Below the pieces are notes generated by a model. That model searched no databases. It was not told where the DNA came from and saw nothing but the letters and a program-made list of their open reading frames with translations. Positions 9,260 to 19,416 of a stretch of DNA of 64,000 nt are shown piece by piece. This DNA is from Paracoccaceae bacterium. Lineage in GTDB: Bacteria > Pseudomonadota > Alphaproteobacteria > Rhodobacterales > Rhodobacteraceae. Both the position numbers and the translations under genes were made by a program. The DNA lies in the NCBI GenBank assembly GCA_033344815.1, contig JAWPMR010000001.1:1908136-1972135 (forward strand), in the 5' to 3' direction. Within the stretch, counting starts at the first letter, position 1. Every line of letters begins with the position of its first letter.

Positions 9260-10153
9260 ATGAACTGGGATGATCTGCGTTTCTTTCTGGCCGTGTCCCG
9301 CGAAGGGCAGATCCTGCGCGCAGCCCAAAGACTCGGCACCTCACAAGCGCGGGTCAATCGCAGGATCACCCAGTTTGAAGAAGCGATCGGAGACAAGCTG
9401 TTTGACCGCCGCACCGTTGGGTGCAGCCTGACACAGGCAGGGCGTGCCTTAATGCCAAATGCGCTGGCAGCAGAAGAGGCGATGCTTCGATTGCGAACGC
9501 GCCGCGATGCGGATGGCGCAGGCAGTGTCAAAGGGACTGTGCGCATCGGCGCGCCGGATGGTTTTGGAGCGGGCTATCTCGCAGCGCATCTTCCCAAGCT
9601 GCGGGCGCTCTATCCGGATCTGAAGGTGCAGCTTGTTCCCGCGCCGCGCTCGTTTTCATTGTCTCAGCGCGAAGCGGACATCGCCATTGTCATCGGGCGT
9701 CCCCAGAAAGGGCGGCTTAAGGCAACCAAACTGACGGACTATTCGCTCGGGCTTTATGCCGCGAAATCCTATCTGGCCGAACGAGGCGTACCTGCTGCCA
9801 TCGACAACCTCAGTGAACATGAACGCGTGGGGTATGTGGACGATCTGATCTATACGCCCGAACTTGACTTCAACAAGGGCTTCTGGCCGGGTTGGAAGTC
9901 GCAAATTGAGATCTCCAGCGCGCTGGCTCAAGTGACTGCGGTGCGCGCCGGTGCCGGGATCGGGGTCTTGCATGATTTTGTCGCGCGCGAGGACCCTGAA
10001 CTCGTCGCGCTCTTTCCTGAGACGAAAGCTGAACGCAGCTATTGGGTGGTCTGGCATGAGGCGATGGATGCGATCCCGCATATCTCCGCCACGACGCGCT
10101 TCATTATCGACACCGTGCGTCAGGATCGCAGGCTGTTTTCGCCCGGATTTTGA
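9260..10153 (+). CDS. LysR-family regulator, divergent from mmsA
   Basis: The 297-residue protein has an N-terminal winged helix-turn-helix (NWDDLRFFLAVSREGQILRA, with LGTSQARVNRRITQFEEAIG as the recognition part) and a C-terminal substrate-binding domain starting near residue 95. It starts 97 bp from the divergent mmsA start, the usual arrangement of a LysR regulator and its target, so it probably controls mmsA in response to a metabolite of the pathway. No clear dyad was identified in the gap. The gene appears intact. Confidence 0.9.
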   Translation: MNWDDLRFFLAVSREGQILRAAQRLGTSQARVNRRITQFEEAIGDKLFDRRTVGCSLTQAGRALMPNALAAEEAMLRLRTRRDADGAGSVKGTVRIGAPDGFGAGYLAAHLPKLRALYPDLKVQLVPAPRSFSLSQREADIAIVIGRPQKGRLKATKLTDYSLGLYAAKSYLAERGVPAAIDNLSEHERVGYVDDLIYTPELDFNKGFWPGWKSQIEISSALAQVTAVRAGAGIGVLHDFVAREDPELVALFPETKAERSYWVVWHEAMDAIPHISATTRFIIDTVRQDRRLFSPGF

Positions 10154-10155
10154 TC

Positions 10156-11612
10156 TCAGCCGAACGACAGTGCGCGCACGGCCCCCTTTAAAAGACCATT
10201 CGGCGACGTGAACGGCCTGCACAGCGTTCTTTGCGCACAGATCAGAACCATCACAAATGAGAACGGCAATGCGCCGATACCCACAGCGGACTGAATTGCA
10301 CCGACACGCCCAGCGATCAGCAGACCACCAACAAACCGACGAGAGAGCCGCACCCCAGACAAGTGGATGGGCACGCGCGGATGGCTTTTCAGCGATTGCT
10401 GCATTGATCGTGGTTACAATCAAGATCGAGCAGTCTGCCGCTTTCACAAGGTATGTGAGTAACAAAACAAAAACGATCGCAGCCATAAACCACGCCAAAC
10501 CGGAACCGGGGATGAAGTAGACCATCGCGAACAACTGGTTCTGCTGACCTGTGCCAGAGATCGCATTACCTACGCCGCCGTTCGATATCAGATCAATTGC
10601 TATTCCACCTACGATCGTGAGCCAGACAAAACGCGTCAGGGATGAGATGATGATCGCCCCCAGGATATCTTCGTGCACGAAGCGACGGCGGGAAATACGC
10701 GCAAGAATGGTGAAAATTCGACCCACTGGGCCAAATTGAAGACAACCAACCACCCTGCCAGCTCAGCAATTGCGCGGCTTAGCTGCCTTCAACATCGTTG
10801 TTCGTTCAAACGACAAAGAGGAATTGGGGCAGTTGAACGCTATAGGCAATCAGGCCCTGAGACAGCGCGCTCAAACCGAAGAAAGCGGACCCGAACAGCA
10901 AGAAATGAGGAGCAAGGAGAAACTCAGGCCGGTGCTGACCAGATACAATTTGCTGAACACCAAAACTCAGGATTTAGGCCACGCCAAGAATAGTCGCAAC
11001 AACGGCTACGATGTGGCCCGAGACGCCTTAGAGCTGTCCCCAAAGATCGACGCCAACGCAGATCAGATGGCCAATGGTAGGTTGCTACGATACGAGAAGC
11101 GGACGCGTGACAGGCCGACAATCGGGTAGCAAGCCCATGTTGTAAAAACTCAGTGCAGAAGCGAACACAGCTACGCGTTGTTGACGTTAGCAGCGGAAAA
11201 TACTCTCGCTTTCCTATGGTCCCCTTCGGATTTGTTGCAAAGCGATACATTGGCTCGACTGTTGCAAAGAACAACATTCTGATGCCGATCCCGGCATCGA
11301 ACATCACCGAGAACCAAGAGAAGTTTGGAATCCCGGCACATCGCCGTCGAGATCAAGCTTCAATCGTCCAGTGATTTGGATAAGTGAGAGAACCACCCAT
11401 ATAATGTAAAACTCCGCAACAACTTAAACCAACCATCTTGAGAAAGCTCCCAGCAACGGGTCGTTCAGATCACCATGGGTTTTTGCGGTCGATCCTACGA
11501 CCGCAATGGCCCAAACGATCAGAGCCGCAAATAAGGTTTTGGATGTGATCGCAACGTCTTTGCTGAAAACAGTGTAAAATCCGCGATCTGCGGTTTTGAT
11601 GGGTCAGTCCAT
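10156..11612 (-). pseudogene. BCCT-family betaine/choline/carnitine transporter, broken
   Basis: Pieces of a BCCT transporter can be followed in order on the minus strand, but in different frames. They are an N-terminal helix (TLFAALIVWAIAVVGSTA), a segment like the FSRYGxIRLGxDxxxPEF motif (ITGRLKLDLDGDVPGFQ), MFDAGIGIRMLFFATVEPM (cf. AAGMGIGLxFWGVAEP), the core IFTILARISRRRFVHEDILG with FVWLTIVGGIAID, and a C-terminal helix (VGIGALPFSFVMVLICAQR) ending at 10156. The ATG at 11612 is followed at once by a stop (ATG GAC TGA). Much of the middle, including the Trp-rich substrate box, is missing or unrecognisable. An open frame running from 10753 to 9656 is only partly this gene and runs on antisense to the LysR gene. 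The protein is not functional. Confidence 0.85.
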
Positions 11613-11760
11613 CAATGGAGGTTTTGGGCAGGTTTCCTCCTAAGTGGCGTCAGAGTATCGGACACGGCTCACCTGTCTCCTATTGCCACGAATTTGCGTT
11701 GGCATGTGTCGTCAAGCTCGGGCGGTAGGGCCGCAGACCTCTTGCAACTTGATAATTGCC

Positions 11761-14271
11761 TTAACTTGGCAAGTATTCTTCGCTCCAGGATTCACTGACG
11801 CCGCCGGATTTGATCATCGCCTCAATAGCTTGATCAGCGTATCCAAGCTCTTTTAAAATGGTTCGGGTCGATGTGCCGAATTTCTCTGCCGGGCGAACCG
11901 CAGTAACAGCACCACGCACTGTGCGCACAGCGTAAGGGTCCAGCTGGGTGACTTCGTGCCCGCTGGGGTGATCGGGGTAGACAGAAAACGAATAGCTACC
12001 GTTTTCCGTTCCGGGCGTACCGTCCGCTTCGCGCGAGTTCTCTGCCCTGATCGCATCGAGGAACTCGCAGACTGCGCCGCCGATATCTGCTGCGCGCAAT
12101 CGTTCGACCCATTCAGCGGCACGCTGGCCCTGGAACGCCGTTGCAAGATAAGCGGCGCGATCTTCTGCGGGCAGATCGGGCAATTCTTCCAGCCCTTCGA
12201 CATTGCGGAACCGTGGCAGATCCGCCTCGTAAGCACTAAGCAGGATGTGGCGCCCCGATGCCGTACTGTAGAACCGCGTGAGCGCATCATATCCGTTGGT
12301 TTCCGGGCCTGAGGGTTCATCGTAAAGCCCACGCGCCTTGAAGTCGAAGGCAAACGGCACCTGCAGCAAGCCACTGTTGGCGTTGAGCGAGGTGCGGCCC
12401 CGCCCAATGCGGCCATGACGGTATTTCTGATAGAGTGCTGCCGCCACACCGAGCGCACCCCCAAATCCACACATCACGTCGATTGTGCCAACGTGGGCGT
12501 GCTCTTCTGGCCTGTCCATCCCGCCACCAAACCGCAGCATGATACCCGTCGTCGCCTGTACAAGATCGTCATAGCCTATGTAATCGGTGCGCGTGCCCCG
12601 GCGCACGCCGCTAAAACAATCGAGCTTGCAGAATAGCGCATCAGGATTGATCTTGCGCAGGTTCTCTGTATCCAATCCCATTTTCTTGATCTGATTGTCG
12701 GGTGCGTTCCAAACGATCACGTCGACAGATTTCACCAGATCTTCGAAGACCTGCCGCCCATGGCGGGAAGTGATGTCGGCCAGGATCGACCGTTTGCCAC
12801 GCATCTGGCTGAGTCCGTAGATCACGGTGTTCCAGCTATCATACATCGGCTGTGACGGGTCCAACTTGATCACTTCGGCCCCGAACCGCGCCAGATAACT
12901 GGCTGAATGCGGCCCTGCAATCACATTGCACAGATCCAACACCCGCACACCGGAAAGCCAGCCCTCTTGTGTCGTTGCATCCTGCGGTTCAGGAATTTCG
13001 GTGCGGATTTTCCTAAGGATCTTGAGCGCCTCGTCGAATTCGACCCAACGGCGTGGTTCAGGTGCTAACGCTTCTTCCCCGCTTTCTTCCATCCAGACCA
13101 CCGGGCCGGGCTGGGTCATGTCGCCGTAGACCGGATCGTTGACGTCGATCATCAGGCCGGATGTCTCGGCGAATTCATCATGCACCCACTCCTGTAACCA
13201 GCGTTGAGCGGCACCGGGAATATGTCCGCGCCCAAACATCTTTTTCCACTCATGCGAGGTGCGGGTCATGAACACCTCTTTCATCCGCGCGGAAATCTTG
13301 TCGGCCCAGTCTTTCGGCATCGGGTAAACGCCCAGCGATGTCCTGTGCTCCCACTCGGACCACGGCTTGTAGGTATCGTCTTCCGAGGTCAGCCCGTCCT
13401 CGACGAGCTCATCATAGATGCCCAGCACCTCAAGACAGCGCCGCGCATGGTGTTTGTGGCTGGGGCAGACGACATAGAACATCCGCCCATCTTTGCACAT
13501 GTAGCTGCGAAAGAACGGATCCAGCAGCTCTTGTAGATCCTCATAGCTCAGGTTCATCGGCAAACCCTCGACACGGCGGCGCTCGATCTCGACCTCGCGC
13601 TGGGTCAGATAGCGTTCGGGCATGTTTTCGACCTTGATCGAATTATAGCACAGCCCTTCCATGACAGCAGCAGCCAGCGGCACCTCGATCTGGTCACCAA
13701 GGCCCGTGATCTGCCGCGATTGCAGCGCCAGAACCGTGGCGGATGCAGCGATCTGCGAGGCATAGGCCGACGCCAGTGGTAGCGGTGAAAATGACGGGTT
13801 GAGCCCCATCAACACGCGGTTCAACCCCATATCGGTAAAGACGCCTGAACTGGCCGCGATGATGCTTTCAAAAGCGCGCTGCTCGCGCTTTTCCGCGTCA
13901 TTGGAGGCGAAGCCGGGCAGTGAGATGGTGATCAGTTCGGGGCGGGCGGCCCGCATCTCGGCGAAATTGATACCGAGCGCTGCCAGCTTTCCGGGGCGAA
14001 AGTTCTCTACGATGATATCGGCCTCAGCGCAGAGCGCGTGCGCCTTTTCAAGCCCGTCATCGGTCTTGAGGTTCAGGTTCACGATCACCTTGTTGCGGTT
14101 CAGCGTGGCATTGGCGGGGCTGTCCCACATCGGGCCGTCTGGCGGGTCGATACGCACCACCGTCGCCCCAAGATCGCCCAGCAACATCGCAACAGCAGGT
14201 CCGGCGATATACTGACCGAAATCAACGACCTTCACGCCTGTCAGCGGTAGCATGGAAAATGAATTGCGCAT
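11761..14271 (-). CDS. Tandem two-domain CaiB/BaiF family (class III) CoA transferase
   Basis: The 836-residue protein contains two class III CoA-transferase modules in tandem. The first begins PLTGVKVVDFGQYIAGPAVA (near residue 8), and the second restarts near residue 430 with GVRVLDLCNVIAGPHSASYL. Each has the following LGA-x-V-x-R/K-x-DP segment and NAxxxxRN/RGKRSI-like part. Ordinary CaiB, Frc or BaiF proteins have about 400 residues and act as dimers, so this chain could be a covalent pseudo-dimer. Family III enzymes move CoA from an acyl-CoA donor to a carboxylate. The stop is followed by convergent decayed DNA. It lies 42 bp after the GMC oxidoreductase and probably shares its transcript, which suggests that an alcohol is oxidised and the resulting acid activated to a CoA thioester. 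Substrate unknown. Confidence 0.9.
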   Translation of the reverse strand: MRNSFSMLPLTGVKVVDFGQYIAGPAVAMLLGDLGATVVRIDPPDGPMWDSPANATLNRNKVIVNLNLKTDDGLEKAHALCAEADIIVENFRPGKLAALGINFAEMRAARPELITISLPGFASNDAEKREQRAFESIIAASSGVFTDMGLNRVLMGLNPSFSPLPLASAYASQIAASATVLALQSRQITGLGDQIEVPLAAAVMEGLCYNSIKVENMPERYLTQREVEIERRRVEGLPMNLSYEDLQELLDPFFRSYMCKDGRMFYVVCPSHKHHARRCLEVLGIYDELVEDGLTSEDDTYKPWSEWEHRTSLGVYPMPKDWADKISARMKEVFMTRTSHEWKKMFGRGHIPGAAQRWLQEWVHDEFAETSGLMIDVNDPVYGDMTQPGPVVWMEESGEEALAPEPRRWVEFDEALKILRKIRTEIPEPQDATTQEGWLSGVRVLDLCNVIAGPHSASYLARFGAEVIKLDPSQPMYDSWNTVIYGLSQMRGKRSILADITSRHGRQVFEDLVKSVDVIVWNAPDNQIKKMGLDTENLRKINPDALFCKLDCFSGVRRGTRTDYIGYDDLVQATTGIMLRFGGGMDRPEEHAHVGTIDVMCGFGGALGVAAALYQKYRHGRIGRGRTSLNANSGLLQVPFAFDFKARGLYDEPSGPETNGYDALTRFYSTASGRHILLSAYEADLPRFRNVEGLEELPDLPAEDRAAYLATAFQGQRAAEWVERLRAADIGGAVCEFLDAIRAENSREADGTPGTENGSYSFSVYPDHPSGHEVTQLDPYAVRTVRGAVTAVRPAEKFGTSTRTILKELGYADQAIEAMIKSGGVSESWSEEYLPS

Positions 14272-14313
14272 AGGATCTCCCGCAGCCTTATCTTTAATTA
14301 TGGACAGCAGAGC

Positions 14314-15993
14314 TTACTGGCCCGCCAGAATCCAGCCCGCCGCTTTTTCAGCGATCATGATTGTGGGCGAATTTGTATTGCCGCTGGTGATTTCCGGCAT
14401 GACCGAAGCATCAACCACGCGCAAACCTTTCACGCCTTTCAAGCGCAAGTGCGGGTCCAGCACGGCGGTCTCGTCATCCTCGCGGCCCATTTTTACCGTA
14501 CCGACGGGGTGAAAGATCGTGCTGGCAATGTCACCGGCCAGCTTGGCCAGTTCTGCGTCGGTCTGGTACTGGATGCCGGGTTTGTATTCCTCGGGCTCGT
14601 AGGCTTTCAGCGCAGGCTGCGCCATAATCTCACGCACCTGGCGCAGACTTTCGGCCGCAACTTTGCGATCATCATCCGTGTCCAGATAGTTGGGCGAAAT
14701 GTCTGGTGCATCGCGGAAGTTGTTAGAAGCGATACGCACATGGCCCCGGCTGGTCGGGTTCAGATTGCAGACGCTGACAGTCATCGCTGGGAATTCATGC
14801 AGATCATCGCCAAAAGCCTCAAGGCTGAGCGGCTGGACGTGATATTGCAGATTGGCGTGCGTGCGATCAGGTGAAGACCGGGTAAAGGCCCCCAACTGAC
14901 TGGGCGACATGCTCATCGGACCAGAGCGTTTCAGGACGTATTCCAGTCCGATCTTGGCCTTGCCAACCAAAGAATTCGCCAGCGTGTTCAGTGTTTTGGT
15001 GCCCTTGACCTTGAAAACCGCACGGATCTGGAGATGATCTTGCAAGTTCTCTCCGACGTGTGGTGCGTCCTTCACAACCTCAATGCCGTGTTCTTTCAAC
15101 AGCGCCGAAGGGCCGATCCCGGACAATTGCAGGATTTGCGGTGAATTCACCGCGCCTGCGGACAGCACAACTTCTTTGGTTGCACTAACAGGAATGGGCT
15201 TGCCCGCGCGTTGTACTACCGCGCCAGTGCAGCGCAACTGCCCGTCTGCACCCTTGTCGAAGGTCAGTTTTTCCACCTGCGCCTCGGTCCAAATGGTCAG
15301 GTTTCCACGCGATTTGGCCGGGCGCAGGAACGCCTTGGAGGTATTCCATCGCCAGCCGGATCGCTGGTTTACATCGAAGTAGCCAACCCCTGCATTGTCA
15401 CCCGAATTGAAGTCATCGGTCTTCTCAACACCGGCCTCGGCCGCGGCGTCAGCAAAGCTGTCCAAAACGTCCCACCGCAAGCGCTGCTTTTCGATCCGCC
15501 ATTCGCCGCCGTGCCCGTGCATGTCTGAAAACCGGCTGTTGTCACCGGTGGATGGGTCGGCACCGTCATCCAGCTTGTAATGGTCCTCATGGGCTTTGAA
15601 ATCGGAAAGCGAGTTTTCCCAGTTCCAGGCTTCGTCACCCGAAAGGTCAGCCCATTTGTCATAATCGCGCGCCTGACCACGCATGTAGATCATGCCATTG
15701 ATCGACGAACAGCCGCCCAGCGTTTTGCCGCGCGGATACAGCAGGCTGCGCCCGTTCAGACCCTTAGTAGCTTGCGTCTTGTACATCCAGTCCGCGCGTG
15801 GATTGCCAATGCAATACAGATAGCCGACGGGAATGTGGATCCAGTGATATTTGTCTGGTTTGCCCGCCTCCAGCAGCAGCACCCGGTTCTTTGGATCAGC
15901 ACTCAACCGATTGGCCATCAGGCACCCGGCCGAGCCGCCGCCGATCACGATATAGTCGAAGCTGGTCCTGCCGTCCGTCATGTGAGCCCCCAT
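14314..15993 (-). CDS. GMC-family FAD oxidoreductase (choline dehydrogenase-like)
   Basis: The 559-residue flavoprotein has the N-terminal dinucleotide fold YIVIGGGSAGCLMANRLS, the GMC signature 1 region (YPRGKTLGGCSSINGMIYMRG), signature 2 (GAVNSPQILQLSGIGP) and the C-terminal catalytic region with FHPVGTVKMG and an N near GNTNSPTIMIAEKAA. Enzymes of this type oxidise primary alcohols, including choline and polyethylene glycol-like substrates. A second ATG at residue 5 (MTDGRTSFDY) is an equally plausible start. Its promoter region is shared with the divergent LysR gene at 16089, and it leads the tandem CoA transferase downstream. A choline role is possible given the nearby dead BCCT gene, but no betaine aldehyde dehydrogenase is present here, so no symbol is assigned. 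Confidence 0.93.
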   Translation of the reverse strand: MGAHMTDGRTSFDYIVIGGGSAGCLMANRLSADPKNRVLLLEAGKPDKYHWIHIPVGYLYCIGNPRADWMYKTQATKGLNGRSLLYPRGKTLGGCSSINGMIYMRGQARDYDKWADLSGDEAWNWENSLSDFKAHEDHYKLDDGADPSTGDNSRFSDMHGHGGEWRIEKQRLRWDVLDSFADAAAEAGVEKTDDFNSGDNAGVGYFDVNQRSGWRWNTSKAFLRPAKSRGNLTIWTEAQVEKLTFDKGADGQLRCTGAVVQRAGKPIPVSATKEVVLSAGAVNSPQILQLSGIGPSALLKEHGIEVVKDAPHVGENLQDHLQIRAVFKVKGTKTLNTLANSLVGKAKIGLEYVLKRSGPMSMSPSQLGAFTRSSPDRTHANLQYHVQPLSLEAFGDDLHEFPAMTVSVCNLNPTSRGHVRIASNNFRDAPDISPNYLDTDDDRKVAAESLRQVREIMAQPALKAYEPEEYKPGIQYQTDAELAKLAGDIASTIFHPVGTVKMGREDDETAVLDPHLRLKGVKGLRVVDASVMPEITSGNTNSPTIMIAEKAAGWILAGQ

Positions 15994-16071
15994 TATTTAT
16001 CATTTAGCCGTCTGACTGGTGCCTCATGAGGTAAAGGCAGGAAAAAACCTAATGACAAATTTCACACTACG

Positions 16072-16090
16072 ATATTAGTATTTTTAATAT
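16072..16090. promoter_or_regulatory. Candidate LysR operator over the regulator start
   Basis: ATATTA (16072-16077) and TAATAT (16085-16090) form a 6-bp dyad with a 7-nt spacer that reaches into the ATG of the LysR gene at 16089. AT-rich dyads in this position are common autoregulatory LysR sites. Short and AT-rich, so it could be chance. Confidence 0.35.
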
Positions 16091-17000
16091 GGACCGTATT
16101 TCCAATATTAACAACATCATGGCCTTTGTGACCGTGGCCCGCGAGGGCAGCGTTTCGCGCGCGGCAGAAGTGCTGAACCTGACTCAGCCAGCGATCAGCC
16201 ATCAGATCAAGCGGCTGAGCGAGGAGACCGGAATCACGCTGTTTGCCCGCTCGGCAACCGGATTGAAGATCACCCCTGACGGAAGCGAGATGCTTGAAAA
16301 AGCGGAGCAGGTGTTGCAAGCCATGGCCGAGTTTCGCCGACATGCCAGCACCCGTGCCGCGCGTGTCAGCGGCAAGCTGAAGATCGGTACGATCGTTGAT
16401 CCGGAGTTCATTCGGCTGGGACGCCTGCTGGCGCAGCTGCGTGCCGAACATCCCGATATCGAGACGGAACTTGTGCATGGGGTTAGCGGAGATATCCTGA
16501 AATGGCTCAGACAAGGCCGGATCGACGCAGGTTTTTATCTGTGCGGCCCGGATGACCTGCCCGGCGCAGGGGCCGACAACGAAGAAACGGTACACGCGAT
16601 CAAGCTGGCTAACTTTTCCTACCGGGTAATCGCCCCCGTCGGCTGGCAAGCGCAGGTGGAAAACGCTGATTGGGTATCGCTGGCCGCGCTCCCCTGGATC
16701 GGCACCCCGGAAACATCCGTCCATCACCGGCTTTTGGCATCGATTTTTGAGGATCGGGGTAGTCGCCCGAACGTGGTTGCCCTGGTCGATCAGGAGCCTT
16801 CTATGCTGGCGATGGTCCGGTCGGGTATCGGCCTCTGCCTATGCCGCGATTCCATCGCGCTGCATCAGAAACAGACTTTCGGCCTGGCCGTCGCCGATGC
16901 GGTTTCGGTGCCTGCGTGTCTGTGTTTCATTACGCTGGACCGTCGCAAGGACAACCCGATGCTTTCGGAAACTTTCAAGCTGCTGCACCGTTCCTGGTGA
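16089..17000 (+). CDS. LysR-family regulator, divergent from GMC oxidoreductase
   Basis: The 303-residue protein has an N-terminal winged helix (AFVTVAREGSVSRAAEVLNL, TQPAISHQIKRLSEETGITL) and a C-terminal effector domain from about residue 90 (KLKIGTIVDPEFIRLGRLLA). It is transcribed away from the GMC oxidoreductase/CoA transferase pair with 95 bp between starts, so it is the probable regulator of that pair. It looks intact and of normal length. Confidence 0.9.
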   Translation: MDRISNINNIMAFVTVAREGSVSRAAEVLNLTQPAISHQIKRLSEETGITLFARSATGLKITPDGSEMLEKAEQVLQAMAEFRRHASTRAARVSGKLKIGTIVDPEFIRLGRLLAQLRAEHPDIETELVHGVSGDILKWLRQGRIDAGFYLCGPDDLPGAGADNEETVHAIKLANFSYRVIAPVGWQAQVENADWVSLAALPWIGTPETSVHHRLLASIFEDRGSRPNVVALVDQEPSMLAMVRSGIGLCLCRDSIALHQKQTFGLAVADAVSVPACLCFITLDRRKDNPMLSETFKLLHRSW

Positions 17001-17228
17001 TCTTCAACTCTTCGATAATTCCAGCGTTTCTATCGTTACAAGTCATCGGAAAAAGGTGGTAATTATGATTCTTTACCAGATGGTTAGTATTTCCCGCAGC
17101 GTTGTTCTTGGCCTTCTGCGCTCGCTGAGGACCCAATAAGTAGCTGCTTGATGAAGATAGTGACAATTTAGGAAGTTAATGCAAAAGCCCCTAACTTTGC
17201 CCAGTAAGAACCTGCAGGGCGTCGACAG

Positions 17229-18396
17229 CTATTCATCGAGGACAGTCCGGATCGCGGCATCCATAGTGCCAACTATCATCTGAACATCCGCGTCCATACA
17301 GATATACGGCGCGCTGACGGCCACCACGATATCTATGATCTGAAAACCCCCGCTGCACGAGCGTCTTGGAAAGCAATCGAAGCGACAAAAGCAATTGATC
17401 AGACCTCTCCGATTTCGGGATGGGTTCGAGGTGTTGCCAACCCTTCAGACAGCAAGCGACCCAATCGAGCAACTTGGGTCGGCAAATCCATTTTTTCTTA
17501 GTTGCTCAACGTTTCAACTGCGATGGCGCCGCCTATTGGTTGGCCTTCATATGTCACGCCATGATCCAATGCGCCAAGTGCATGCGCTTGTTTTGCAATA
17601 CCAGCGTGCACTTTGTCCGACATTGCAACGGCAGACATTGGAAAGATCGCACCCGTCATCTTCTTAGCCAAAGTCATCATATCCGGTTCGATTCCGAAAG
17701 CCTCGCAGCCAGTCCAAGTTCCACAACGACGAAACCGGGAGGTGACTTCATCTACGACAAGAAGGATGTCATGACGCCCTAGGACCTCCTGTTTCTTCGC
17801 CCAGTATCCTTTTGGCGGTATGAAGACGCCGCCCGAAACCATCAGCAGCCTGGAAGTAAATGCGCATATGGTGTCAGCGCTTGCGTCCTCATCCAGTACC
17901 TCAAGCTCGCCGGCGCGCCGCTTTGAAAACGCCGGTTCACTTTCGCCTGATCGTGAATCAACAAAATAATGCGCCCGTCCGGTGCGCAAAACCTCGTTCT
18001 TGGGCAGATGGTATCCATCGTGATCATCGGACATTCCCGTCAGCGCGGCACTGATTGCTCCAGAAACATGACAGGCACTTTCACGCGCAAAAACCCGTAC
18101 GTTTACAGATCGTTCTTTGCTGATCTGGTAGTACCGGGCGAACTTGACCGCATTGTTCACAGCCTCGGACCCAGAGGTTCCAAAAGAAAATGATCAAGTC
18201 TGGCAGGCAATTTCTCAACCAGTCGCGCCGCTAGGTCGACCGTGGGGCTTAAGGTGCGGCCTATGAAACTGTGGTAGTGCCCCCAAGACCCGATCTGCAT
18301 TGCCGCCTCGCGTTGCAGACGTTCGGGATTTAGCCCCAGCGATGCACGCCAAAGGCCCGAGACGGCGCCCAGATAGGTTTTGCCATTGATTTCCAT
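17229..18396 (-). pseudogene. Class III (omega) aminotransferase, frameshifted
   Basis: The start at 18396 reads EINGKTYLGAVSGLWRASLG (the family's GKxYLDxxSGLW opening) and continues to LPARLDHFL. The frame then shifts near 18185 and resumes as NAVKFARYYQI (cf. SGSEANExAxKxARxY). The PLP half follows: DILLVVDEVTSRFRRCGTWT, PDMMTLAKKMTGAIFPMSAV with the Schiff-base lysine, and HGVTYEGQPIGGA. The C-terminus reaches a TAG at 17229 (PYICMDADVQMIVGTMDAAI) in yet another frame. Family members move amino groups from diamines or beta-amino acids to pyruvate. Beside the broken AguB-like gene, a putrescine or agmatine route is likely. At least two frameshifts make this inactive. Confidence 0.85.
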
Positions 18397-18456
18397 CGCG
18401 CGTGTTCATCGCCGTAGAGCATTTGCAAAGGTGGCTCACGCTCCGCGACTAAGGGG

Positions 18457-19318
18457 TCAGCGAATAGGAAGAATGCACGCCCATGATGGCAGCCGGGTCA
18501 CACCATCCATCGTGAGAAGAGGCCCATACAGGTCCGGCCGACGATCCCGAAACAACCCCCAGTGCACCCGCATTTCACTAACTTCGTCGAGATTAAAGGT
18601 GTGGCAAATGCTAGTTGTGGATGACGTGTCGCCCCGCTCAGGGATGTCACCACGGGGACCCGAAATGAAGGCCTGCCCAAAGAAGGTCACCTGACCAGGT
18701 GTTCCCACTTCGACGCCCACTCTGTTTGAGCAGACGAGCGGCATGATATTGGCCGCCGCAGGCCCTCGCATGACCGTCTCCCAATGATCGTGACAGTCAG
18801 ACCCGATCGCAGAGGTGAAAAACAATAACTCGGCCCTTTCCAGCGCCATGGTCCGCGCTGATTCTGGGAACCATTGATCCCAGCAACTCCTACGCAGATT
18901 TTGCGAAAGACTGTCCGGAATGCCAGAAAGCCCGTGTCGCCAGAATTAAAATACACCATTTCATAGCAACCGAGCAGATCAAAGGGAATGTGTGACTTGC
19001 GACAACACCCCAGTACCTGACCGTTCGCGTTTATGAAGGTGTCGGTATTTTCCTAGGCGGTATTGGCTTTTGCGAAGATGTTCACCGGGAAAACAACCCC
19101 GAGGCCCTTGGCAAGGGCAAGCACACGGCGAACGGTCTTTCCGCCCAGGCATTCGGCACCTTCAAATGGCTCTGGCCCCATCTCCATGAACTGGAATTCG
19201 TGCATGGAGAACATTTCCTGCAGCAAGATGATTTGCGCACCAGCTCCTCTGCATTTGCCATGTTCTCCTCATAATCTTTGGTGCAGGCCATCTGTGTCGC
19301 CGCAACGGTCACCTTCAT
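18457..19318 (-). pseudogene. N-carbamoylputrescine amidase-like carbon-nitrogen hydrolase, frameshifted
   Basis: The start at 19318 reads MKVTVAATQMACTKDYEENM, typical of AguB-type nitrilase-superfamily enzymes. The middle, with the Glu and Lys of the catalytic triad, is scrambled across frames. The later part is well preserved: VYFNSGDTGF, a CWDQWFPESAR-like segment straddling a frameshift (the catalytic Cys region), TMALERAELLFFTSAIGSD, then HWGLFRDRRPDLYGPLLTMD, a close match to the AguB C-terminus. In the agmatine deiminase route this enzyme releases putrescine from N-carbamoylputrescine. Several frameshifts make it a dead gene. It is divergent from the degraded LysR gene at 19417. Confidence 0.85.
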
Positions 19319-19352
19319 GGAACCTTCCTCTCGCCAGCTTCCATATTCCAAA

Positions 19353-19362
19353 TTTCCGGAAA
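19353..19362. promoter_or_regulatory. Small palindrome between aguB-like and LysR remnants
   Basis: TTTCCGGAAA lies in the 98-bp divergent gap and may be what is left of the regulator's operator. Short, weak evidence. Confidence 0.2.
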
Positions 19363-19416
19363 ATTCCTATAAATTTGTCAAACTCGAAAACAGAATGGCC
19401 CGCATGAGATTTCGGA

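Noticed and set aside
9656-10753. Minus-strand 365-codon open frame as one gene
   Set aside because: Only its first part is BCCT-like; the rest is antisense to the intact LysR gene and meaningless.
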